Below, piece by piece: positions 1 to 5,413 of a DNA stretch of 5,413 nucleotides. A program made the position numbers and the translations under genes. Position 1 is the first letter of the stretch, and each line of letters starts with the position of its first letter. Origin of the DNA: Haloquadratum sp. J07HQX50. GTDB lineage: Archaea > Halobacteriota > Halobacteria > Halobacteriales > Haloferacaceae. The notes below the pieces were generated by a model. That model did not search any database. It saw only the letters and a list, made by a program, of their open reading frames with translations, and had not been told where the DNA came from. The stretch spans positions 854,789-860,201 of the forward strand of contig KE356563.1 of the NCBI GenBank assembly GCA_000416005.1, written 5' to 3'.

Positions 1-142
1 TGTCGGTGGGAGCTCACTGGGTTATCATCGATTAACACACCCGCGATTTGAGTAATTGTGTCTCGCCCCCGGGTGACACATCGCGTTTCATTTACCTGTC
101 TTTTGTCTCACTCAGATATGGCACAACTCAATGAAACATATT
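1..142. other. Left-edge noncoding segment, no gene recognised
   Basis: No convincing coding frame is present. A plus-strand frame open from the window edge stops at 49-51, and a 19-codon minus-strand ATG frame (91 to 32) resembles nothing I know. The only visible structure is a short inverted repeat, TGTGTC at 57-62 and GACACA at 75-80, with a 12-nt C/G-rich spacer. It lies downstream of the minus-strand small gene that ends at 143, so it could be a transcript-end hairpin, but no U-tract follows and six base pairs is weak evidence. What lies further left cannot be told from here. Confidence 0.4.
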
Positions 143-562
143 TTAGCTATCCAAACTGTCTAATTTCTCTTGTATCTCCGAAGCGTCCAAACTGTCTAAA
201 CTATCTAAACCGTACTTGACGGCTAGTGGGTAGAAGTGCGGATTCTTCTCAAACTCCTCGTTATACTCATACTCATACTCGGCTTTCAGCAGATGAAATT
301 GCCGAGAGAGCTCCTGATGTTGGTGCTTAGGCAAATACATATATGTGCCAATTTGATCATCTTTCATGGTTGAGTTCTCTTCACTGTCCTCCCGTGTGCC
401 TGAGCTCTCAGATTCTTTAGTCGTCTTCTGTTTAGATGATTCGGATGGTTGTGATGGGTTGGATGTCTCGGACTGGTCGTTGGCACTCGGTTCGCCACTT
501 TGCGCTCGCTGTTTTGCTCGATTTCGATTTTGCCGCAGTCTTTCGGCACGATCGTCGCTCAT
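143..562 (-). CDS. Small acidic/charged protein that accompanies ParA (hypothetical)
   Basis: This 139-residue protein of unknown biochemical function has two parts. Residues 1 to about 68 are low-complexity and probably disordered (runs of Ser, Glu, Gln, Lys and Arg). Residues from about 69 hold the likely conserved part, with IGTYMYLP, a helix containing EYEYNEEFEKN, and HFYPLAVKYGL. Small proteins with this MYLP...EKN..FYP pattern are, as I recall, encoded directly after ParA-type ATPases in haloarchaeal plasmids and integrated elements, so a role as a partition partner or DNA/ParA adaptor is plausible but inferred. The ATG at 560-562 overlaps the stop of the upstream ParA remnant as ATGA, which suggests translational coupling and fixes the start. 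The C-terminus is a Leu-Asp-Ser repeat (LDSLDSLD, then LDSLDS at the very end), mirrored in DNA as two exact copies of a 13-nt word. The frame is intact, but its ParA partner is truncated, so it may be orphaned. Confidence 0.7.
   Translation of the reverse strand: MSDDRAERLRQNRNRAKQRAQSGEPSANDQSETSNPSQPSESSKQKTTKESESSGTREDSEENSTMKDDQIGTYMYLPKHQHQELSRQFHLLKAEYEYEYNEEFEKNPHFYPLAVKYGLDSLDSLDASEIQEKLDSLDS
151..199. repeat. Two direct copies of a 13-nt word coding for LDS repeats
   Basis: CCAAACTGTCTAA occurs exactly at 151-163 and again at 187-199, followed by the related CTATCTAAAC. On the minus strand these encode the Leu-Asp-Ser units at the C-terminus of the small ParA-associated protein. 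Because codon usage is identical in the two copies, a recent local duplication or slippage is more likely than slow protein-level selection. There is no sign that they act as DNA sites. Confidence 0.6.
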
Positions 563-858
563 GAGTTCGTCTCCACCTCAGCAAATCCAAACTGTGTATT
601 GAGACTGGCTGCTATCTGTGTGAACACATCAGCCTGATCGCATGACTCCTCGCGAAAAATTGAGTGCCCGTTTGTCAGTGCCCGCTGAATAGAAGCTCGC
701 TCTCTTACCTCCCACACTGGGGTTTCCTCGAAGGCATCGTTGACCCACTCAATCATTTGCTGGGCTTGGTTTTTGCGAACGTCGATCCGATTTATCACGA
801 CGCCCCGTTCCTCGATGAGTATTTCATAGTCTGCTGCGAGTGCATCCCGAGCGTAGGT
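559..858 (-). pseudogene. C-terminal remnant of a haloarchaeal ParA-family ATPase
   Basis: The last roughly 95-100 residues of the chimeric minus-strand frame match the C-terminal region I associate with haloarchaeal ParA/Soj-type partition ATPases. Visible elements are an ERGVVINRIDVRK stretch, the helix QAQQMIEW, PVWEVRERASIQRAL, SIF, and a tail ending in an Asp/Gln-rich segment and QFGF. The deviant Walker A motif (KGGxGKT) and Walker B motif that would lie in the N-terminal two thirds are absent, so no ATPase activity is expected. In full systems the protein segregates low-copy plasmids with a DNA-binding partner. The stop (559-561) overlaps the start of the next gene as ATGA, a normal parA-partner arrangement that survives here. 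At its 5' side this frame continues without a stop into an HsdR N-terminus. The join is placed only approximately, around 850-862, because no intact parent is available for comparison. Confidence 0.65.
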
Positions 859-1191
859 CTGAGTCCCTGTGCTCTCGTAAGCGAATGGAAGCGGATCCTC
901 AGCGTACTCGTATCCCTCAGGGAACCCTCCTATGTACTTCTGTGACTGAGCTTCGACCCCACTAAGGGTGGTTCCTACTGATTTCGTTTCAATCACGCCC
1001 ACCGCCTCCCCATCTACGAACAGAAGATAATCTACGTCCCCCGTCTTGACAGGGAACTCACGGACTGCAACACCTTTTGAAGTATCTACATCGATATCCG
1101 AGAAGTCCTAAACTTCCCACCCGGCATCTCTGAGGAGTTCATCGATCTCCTCACGTGCTTTCTCTTCGGGCTTTAGCTCCCTATCCGCCAT
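859..1191 (-). pseudogene. hsdR: N-terminal remnant of type I restriction endonuclease subunit R
   Basis: HsdR is the translocase/nuclease subunit of type I restriction systems. Only its N-terminal nuclease region remains. From the ATG at 1189-1191 the frame reads MADRELKPEEKAREEI, then DELLRDAGWEV, then a TAG stop (1108-1110, codon 28) where relatives typically have Gln, and then continues with clear HsdR sequence. The PD-(D/E)xK nuclease motifs can be read: Asp54 in VDYLL, Glu68-x-Lys70 in VIETK, and the type I QxxxY motif at Gln82 to Tyr86 (QSQKY). PLPFAYESTG follows, near codons 100-109. Soon after, at about codon 112-118, identity switches to ParA sequence. The helicase motor and C-terminal domains are missing. 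A GTG at 1000-1002 could start a 147-residue protein, but it would lack Asp54. An in-frame ATG at 1195-1197 is an alternative start. The coding region is dead by both nonsense mutation and truncation. Confidence 0.8.
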
Positions 1192-1213
1192 TGTCATGTT
1201 ATATTTCACTCGG

Positions 1214-1221
1214 GGTATAAG
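1214..1221 (-). promoter_or_regulatory. Putative TATA box for the hsdR remnant
   Basis: On the minus strand this reads CTTATACC, a TATA-like element centred about 27 nt before the ATG at 1189-1191. That spacing fits a leaderless haloarchaeal transcript and favours this ATG over the one at 1195-1197. The call rests on spacing and sequence only; no BRE was clearly seen. Confidence 0.35.
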
Positions 1222-1244
1222 CGCCCTTCCGACAGTACGATTAA

Positions 1245-1689
1245 ACAAATACGAGTGCAGCCGATCATGAGGATTATAGAGGACAACTTGACTACATCAC
1301 CTACGAATGGCAAGCCCGTCGCTATCCAGTTAATACGGATATGCAGGGAAATATAGACGGGAACTCCACCGTAGAGGTCGGGCGAACAGACACAATGAAA
1401 GATCCATCCATGTACTCGAATGACCGTGAGGGACGTAAGAGACGTGCTGAATACGTTTGTACCGCTGTGAACGGTCGGAACGCAAAGCGTGGTGAAGAAA
1501 TGCCCATTCCAATCCCGCAAAGCGATGATGGCGTTAAATAACTTCTTGACCGAGTTGAAGAAGACGAAAGAAGTTAATCAAACGAACATAAGTGAAATTG
1601 AGGCTAAGATAGACGAAGCCGTGCATGATCTATTCAATTTGACCGATGACGAGCGTGAGATTATTGAAGATTATCTCGAAGCGCTCTGA
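1245..1689 (+). pseudogene. C-terminal remnant of a DNA methyltransferase/restriction enzyme (Eco57I- or PglX-like)
   Basis: Two plus-strand frames join into one recognisable protein tail. The first is open from 1245 and contains YITYEWQARRYPV, IDGNSTVEVGRTDT, NDREGRKRRAEYV and IPIPQSDDGV before a stop at 1539-1541. The second carries on one base over with NNFLTEL, then SEIEAKIDEAVHDLFNL, then TDDEREIIEDYL, and stops at 1687-1689. The segment IDEAV.DLF.LTDDER..IEDYL is the typical end of large adenine-methyltransferase restriction-modification proteins (Eco57I-type class, including PglX of BREX systems), which methylate and in some cases cleave DNA. The catalytic part (NPPY motif, SAM-binding region) and the whole N-terminus are absent upstream of the TAA at 1242-1244. 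A single indel near 1525-1541 breaks what is left. Which exact family it came from cannot be settled from the tail alone. A 66-residue frame starting with GTG at 1489 is only the second half of this remnant. Confidence 0.6.
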
Positions 1690-1838
1690 TGTCCACGGTG
1701 TTTAGTCGGGGGGGTAACGTATTGGGCTATGATTGGCTTAATAATTGATACGTGATGGTTGTTAAATCGTGTATATAGACTTGTAATTATCATTGCGTGG
1801 CTTCATAAAATATGTTGACTACTCAGGCATCAAGAGAG
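1690..1838. other. Intergenic boundary between accessory remnants and fhs
   Basis: These 149 bases hold no coding frame I can support. They lie between the 3' end of the methyltransferase remnant (plus strand) and the 3' end of fhs (minus strand), so both neighbours converge here and a terminator would be expected. I see a run of seven G at about 1708-1714 and AT-rich stretches, but no clear T-tract terminator on either strand. Confidence 0.45.
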
Positions 1839-3563
1839 TCAGAACAAGCCTGATATATTCCCGTCTGCATCGATATCCATTTCTGCAGCTGCCGGGTCGG
1901 CCGGCAGTCCAGGCATCGTCAGCACGTCGCCAGTGAGCGCAACGAGAAATCCGGCTCCTGCAGATGGGTAAATCTCGCGCACATCTAAGGTCCATCCATC
2001 AGGAGCACCTTTCTTGCGCGGATCATCAGTGAGCGAGTGGAACGTTTTCGACATACAAATAGGCATATCATCAAAGCCTAATTCTTGCATTCTCTCAATA
2101 TCTTCTTTTGAAGTCGTAGAGTATGTCACACTTCCGGCGCCATAAATCTCGGTCGCAATCGTTTCAATCTTCTCAGTTATTGAGTCAGAGCTTTCATAGA
2201 GAGGCTGGAACTCCGTCTCGTCGCCTGACTCAACTGCAGAGATAACACGTTTTCCTAATTCCTTCCCCCCATCGCTCCCCTCAGCAAAGACTCTGGACTC
2301 AGCCGCCTGCACGCCGATTTTATCTCGACAGTGTGAGAGAATCGTATCTACTTCTCTATCGGTGTCGTTAGGGAACCGATTAACCGCCACGACAACTGGA
2401 ATACCGAATTTCTGCAAATTGCGGATGTGCTTATCAAGATTTTCGAAACCAAGTTTCAATGCGTCGATTCCTGCATCATTAATCGCGTCCATGTCTGCCG
2501 GCCACATCTCGAGGCCGTGATATTTGAGCGCCCGCGCTGATGCGACGAGAACCACTGTATTTGGTTTCATATTACCCAGACGACAGACGATATTCATGAA
2601 CTTCTCCGCACCAAGGTCTGACCCAAACCCCGCCTCAGTAATTAAATAATCGCCCATCCCGAAGGCAGCCTTATCAGCAATGAGTGAGTTTGTCCCATGA
2701 GCGATATTTGCGAAGGGACCACCGTGGACAAGTGCAGGCGTGCCCTCAATTGTCTGGACGACGTTCGGCTCAATCGCATCACGCAGTAACATGGTCACTG
2801 GCCCAGTTGCGTCAATATCCTCGACGGTCACTGGTGCCCCATCTTGGTCATAGGCAACGATAATTCGACTCACTCGTTTTTTCAGATCCTGAAGATCACT
2901 TGCGATGCAAAGCACAGCCATGAGCTCAGAGGCAGCCGTCAACAGGAATCCGTCCTCTCGCGTCGTCCCACCGCTTGTCCCGCCGAGGCCGATCACCGTT
3001 TCGCGGAGTGCGCGATCATTCATATCTAAGGCGCGTGGCCAACGAACATCGTTCGTTTCGATCTCGAATTCATCACTTTGCGATAGCTTCGCATCAAGCA
3101 TTGCCGAGATGAGATTGTGGGCCGAAGTAAGTGCGTGGAGATCTCCAGTAAAGTGTAGATTGATCTCTTCCATTGGGAGAACCTGTGAGTACCCACCACC
3201 TGCTGCCCCGCCTTTCACTCCAAAGACAGGACCTAATGAGGGCTCACGGATTGCAATCATTGCTTCTTCATTCAATGAGTTCAGCGTCTGACCAAGGCCT
3301 ACAGTAGTGACAGTCTTTCCTTCGCCCATCGGTGTCGGTGTCATCCCGGTGACGAGGACGAGATTTTGCTCTCGGTCAGCGGCTTTTCGTTGTAACTGCG
3401 ACACTGCGTCATGAGACAACTTTGCCGTATATTCTCCGTAGTACGACAGTTCGTTATTCCCAAGACCCCAAGGCTCCAACAGGTCCCAGATCGGTTTCAT
3501 CTCGGCGTTCTGTGCAATTTCATAATCAGTTGGTATTGAGGCTCCATCGCCTGAATTAGTCAT
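1839..3563 (-). CDS. fhs: Formate--tetrahydrofolate ligase
   Basis: Fhs (EC 6.3.4.3) condenses formate with tetrahydrofolate using ATP, through formyl phosphate, to give 10-formyltetrahydrofolate in the cytosol. This feeds purine synthesis and other one-carbon reactions. The 574-residue frame is intact and close to the usual family length (about 555-580). The ATP-binding loop TPTPMGEGKT is at residues 75-84. Signature GVKGGAAGGGY is at 115-125, followed by the INLHFTGD segment near 134-141. HGGPFANIAHG is at 280-290. The second signature appears as VASARALKYHG at 340-350, with Ala343 where Ile/Val is usual. The C-terminus MPGLP...DIDADGNISGLF is canonical. The ATG at 3561-3563 gives a normal N-terminus with no Shine-Dalgarno, and only a weak TATA-like TCTTAGG lies about 27 nt upstream. 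The gene is divergent from folC, its pathway partner. The family is mainly bacterial and patchy in archaea, so ancient transfer is plausible, but the acidic composition matches a haloarchaeal host. Confidence 0.97.
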   Translation of the reverse strand: MTNSGDGASIPTDYEIAQNAEMKPIWDLLEPWGLGNNELSYYGEYTAKLSHDAVSQLQRKAADREQNLVLVTGMTPTPMGEGKTVTTVGLGQTLNSLNEEAMIAIREPSLGPVFGVKGGAAGGGYSQVLPMEEINLHFTGDLHALTSAHNLISAMLDAKLSQSDEFEIETNDVRWPRALDMNDRALRETVIGLGGTSGGTTREDGFLLTAASELMAVLCIASDLQDLKKRVSRIIVAYDQDGAPVTVEDIDATGPVTMLLRDAIEPNVVQTIEGTPALVHGGPFANIAHGTNSLIADKAAFGMGDYLITEAGFGSDLGAEKFMNIVCRLGNMKPNTVVLVASARALKYHGLEMWPADMDAINDAGIDALKLGFENLDKHIRNLQKFGIPVVVAVNRFPNDTDREVDTILSHCRDKIGVQAAESRVFAEGSDGGKELGKRVISAVESGDETEFQPLYESSDSITEKIETIATEIYGAGSVTYSTTSKEDIERMQELGFDDMPICMSKTFHSLTDDPRKKGAPDGWTLDVREIYPSAGAGFLVALTGDVLTMPGLPADPAAAEMDIDADGNISGLF

Positions 3564-3687
3564 GTAATTGCGTCTGCACGTGGCCGCCCTAAGAGTGTTC
3601 GCGATAGTGACAATGTATTACCAGAATGAGTTTTTTCGTGTCGTCATCACGCTCCATAAAATATCTACCTACTGAGATATCGACCGT

Positions 3688-3713
3688 CCCAAATCGGAGG
3701 CCCAAAACGGATC
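3688..3713. repeat. Tandem 13-bp repeat upstream of folC promoter
   Basis: CCCAAATCGGA at 3688-3698 is followed after GG by CCCAAAACGGA at 3701-3711: eleven positions with one mismatch, at a period of 13. A weaker third echo (CCAAACACAGG) starts at 3713. It ends about 30 bp before the presumed folC TATA element, where an operator or activator site could sit. The function is inferred from position only. Confidence 0.4.
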
Positions 3714-3743
3714 CAAACACAGGCTGGACCCGTCCGACAGTAT

Positions 3744-3750
3744 CATTAAT
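3744..3750 (+). promoter_or_regulatory. Putative TATA box for folC
   Basis: CATTAAT is centred about 25 nt upstream of the ATG at 3772. This is the spacing expected if transcription starts at or next to the start codon, as in leaderless haloarchaeal genes. No ribosome-binding site precedes the ATG, which agrees with that reading. Confidence 0.4.
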
Positions 3751-3771
3751 CGTGGAACATCCTTAGCTGGT

Positions 3772-5413
3772 ATGGAATATCAAGAAGCAGCTTCTCTTCT
3801 CTCGTCTCTTCAAACCCGACGACCGAAGCTTGGTATAGACACGACGTCTAAGATGCTGGCGCAATATGGTCACCCTGAGGAGGATATCAACTGTATTCAG
3901 ATTGCTGGCTCAAATGGGAAAGGAAGTACAGCAACGATGATCGAGAGGATTCTCCGAGAGGCAGGCTTCTCTGTTGGACTATTACCTCTCCAGCACTGGA
4001 TGGATTCGTAAACAGGTCACTGTTGATGGTCGTCCGCTTCCCAAGCGGGCACTCAGAGAATATGCAAGTGATTTTCAGCCTATCTTAGAAGAGCTTAGGC
4101 AGGAGGATGATGAGCCCACACACTTTGAGGCCCTCACTGCAGTTGCAATTCGACACTTCGCTGAGAGTGACGTGGACTTCGCTATTCTTGAGGTTGGTAT
4201 TGGGGGCCAATATGATGCAACGAGCGCTGTGAACCCTGTCGCGAGCGCAGTCACTAGTATCAGTCTTGAGCACACTGAGTTGTTAGGAGAGACTCGGGCC
4301 GAAATCGCACGTGATAAAGCGCATGTCGCTCCGAAATCTCGGCCGCTCGTGACTGGTGCGACAGGTACTGCGCTGGAAGCAATTAAAGATGAGACTGAGG
4401 TGATAAGCGTCTCTCAATCCCATTCTGAAGCTGATGTAACTGTGACATACGGCGGATTGGTGAACGAGACTGAGTGTCTAATTCGAATGACGAGCGGTGG
4501 GTCTGATTTGGAAGCGGAACTTCAGTTGCTTGGTGAGCATCAGGCGCAGAACGCAGGGGTTGGCTGTGAGCGTCGTCGATCAGTTGGTTGATATTAGCGA
4601 CAATCATATCAAGCAGGGACTGCGAAAAGCAACATTACCGGGCCGGTTTGAAATTATTGATCACGACCCGATCGTCGTCCTTGATGGCTCGCACAATCCT
4701 GGTGCATGCAAAACACTCGAATCACTTACTCGCCACTTTGAGTATGATAATCTGATTCTTGTTTTTGGTGCAATGCAAGATAAAGATCATGAAAAAATGG
4801 TCAATCAACTCCCCGATGTGAATATTGGCTATGCGACGCAACCAATGGTTGATCGGTCTGAAAATGCCAACAAGATTGCAGATGCTCTCACTGACTGTGC
4901 GGAGGTCGTCTATACTCAGCCAAATAGTGGCCGGGCTACCGAGAGAGCACTTGAATCAGCTGGAGAGAATGATATGGTTCTTATCACTGGCTCATTCTAT
5001 CTCATTAGTGAAGCACGGGATCGATGGACTCAGCGGATAGTGCCACTCTCAAACAATAGTGAGTCGACAACAACGAGTTACAAAGCTCTCCGTAATGAAT
5101 TTAGTACCGTCGATACGCAAACAGCAACACAGTCTTTTCGTCTCACAGTTCGGCCAGATCAACAGGAGGCAATTGAACAGTTAACTCGTGACGAAGGGGC
5201 AGTTATGCGTATCATCGATGAACAGAGTTCTACTAAGTCATTAACACTACTTATCCAAGGAACGCTCTCGCAACTACGGCGAGTTGCAGCACAAATGGAG
5301 TCTACTGAAGATGGGATCCAACACATAGGCTCGCAATTGCAGGCGCAACTCTCAGATGAAACTCATAGTCAGATCCCAGGCATCCAAGAGCAGCGAACAG
5401 CTGTCATGGGTAT
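3772..5413 (+). pseudogene. folC: Dihydrofolate/folylpolyglutamate synthase, probable FolC-FolP fusion, frameshifted and 3'-partial
   Basis: FolC adds glutamate to dihydropteroate and to reduced folates with ATP. The protein is readable only by joining four pieces: 3772 to about 3981 (frame of the ATG), about 3984-4006, 4007-4562, and 4563 to the window end. Two one-base losses and one extra G restore a single frame. In the joined numbering, the P-loop GSNGKGST is at 46-53, YTSPALDGF at about 71-79, ILEVGIGGQYDAT at about 139-151, HTELLG near 168, LDGSHNPGA at about 305-313, FGAMQDKD at about 333-340 and ITGSFYL near 405-412. These are the FolC Mur-ligase core and C-terminal domain in correct order. 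After about residue 423 comes a linker of some 120 residues, and the last codons read AVMG, the expected opening of the dihydropteroate synthase motif (MGILNVTPDSF in the family). Haloarchaea are known to carry such fusions. Arg of the usual GGRxDAT is Gln here. Without correction, translation stops at 4009-4011 after 79 codons. Recent decay and sequencing error are both possible. Confidence 0.85.

Larger units (their letters stand above)
3564..3771. promoter_or_regulatory. Divergent fhs/folC regulatory region
   Basis: This 208-bp noncoding region separates the start codons of two divergently transcribed folate genes and must hold both promoters. It contains an AT-rich central part, with a T6 run at 3631-3636 and CATAAAATAT at 3655-3664. 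A 13-bp-period tandem repeat lies at 3688-3711, and a TATA-like element upstream of folC at 3744-3750. The fhs side has only a weak candidate box (about 3588-3594, minus strand) and another AT-rich site near 3612-3620. No riboswitch fold was recognised. Confidence 0.55.

Noticed and set aside
57..80. Inverted repeat TGTGTC/GACACA as a terminator or att site
   Set aside because: The stem is only six base pairs, and there is no T-tract and no second copy elsewhere. It is noted in the edge feature but not called.
366..945. Plus-strand frames at 366-602 and 664-945
   Set aside because: They are Cys/Leu/Ser-rich and antisense to the ParA partner and the HsdR-ParA chimera. No family was recognised.
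1108..1110. Possible pyrrolysine or readthrough at the amber codon
   Set aside because: Haloarchaea are not known to use pyrrolysine, no supporting element is visible, and the gene is truncated anyway.
1206..1520. Minus-strand 104-codon frame and two smaller ones over the methyltransferase remnant
   Set aside because: Their compositions are Cys-, Ile- and Phe-rich and unlike the acidic proteins of this genome, while the plus strand gives recognisable methyltransferase sequence.
2844..3291. Plus-strand open frames inside fhs (61 and 128 codons)
   Set aside because: They lie antisense to a fully recognisable, conserved enzyme, and their translations resemble no family. They are shadows of fhs codon usage.
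3975..4015. Programmed ribosomal frameshifting in folC
   Set aside because: Two same-direction shifts within about 25 bases, with no slippery heptamer or obvious stem, plus a third of opposite sign 550 bases on, fit random indels better.
3974..4591. Stand-alone 205-codon gene starting at TTG 3974
   Set aside because: Its sequence is the middle of FolC. The start and end are products of the frameshifts, so it belongs to the single broken folC.
4825..5040. 71-codon plus-strand frame within folC
   Set aside because: The alternative frame over the same bases gives the FolC C-terminal motifs, including GSFYL, so this one is a shadow.

Overview
The window most likely comes from a halophilic archaeon with unusually moderate G+C, such as Haloquadratum or a close relative. 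The proteins are rich in Asp and Glu, the genes appear leaderless (TATA-like elements about 25 nt before the start codons, no Shine-Dalgarno sites), and a folC gene runs into a folP-type motif, as in the FolC-FolP fusions known from haloarchaea. The organism is an inference. I judged base composition by eye and did not count it.

Positions 1-1690 look like a graveyard of accessory genes. On the minus strand, the N-terminus of a type I restriction subunit (HsdR) carries an in-frame amber stop and is joined, still in frame, to the C-terminus of a haloarchaeal ParA-family ATPase. The ParA piece overlaps by ATGA an intact-looking small gene of the kind that accompanies ParA. On the plus strand, running away from the HsdR start, lies the C-terminal tail of a large restriction/modification methyltransferase (Eco57I- or PglX-like), with its own frameshift. 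At least two defence genes and one plasmid-maintenance gene have therefore been deleted down to fragments here.

Positions 1839-5413 are one-carbon/folate metabolism. An intact fhs (formate--tetrahydrofolate ligase, 574 aa) is on the minus strand. It is divergent from folC (dihydrofolate/folylpolyglutamate synthase), which runs off the right edge exactly where a dihydropteroate synthase domain would begin (AVMG). The two genes share a 208-bp intergenic region with a short tandem repeat upstream of the likely folC promoter. FolC would make and polyglutamylate the folate carrier, and Fhs would load it with formate to give 10-formyl-tetrahydrofolate.

The main surprise is that the folC frame is broken by three separate single-base indels (near 3981, 4006 and 4562), while the protein signal is otherwise well preserved across all pieces. 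This is either very recent inactivation of a normally important gene or sequence error. I saw no RNA genes, CRISPR array, complete insertion sequence or clearly new system. The notable content is the chimeric remnant and the frameshifted folC.
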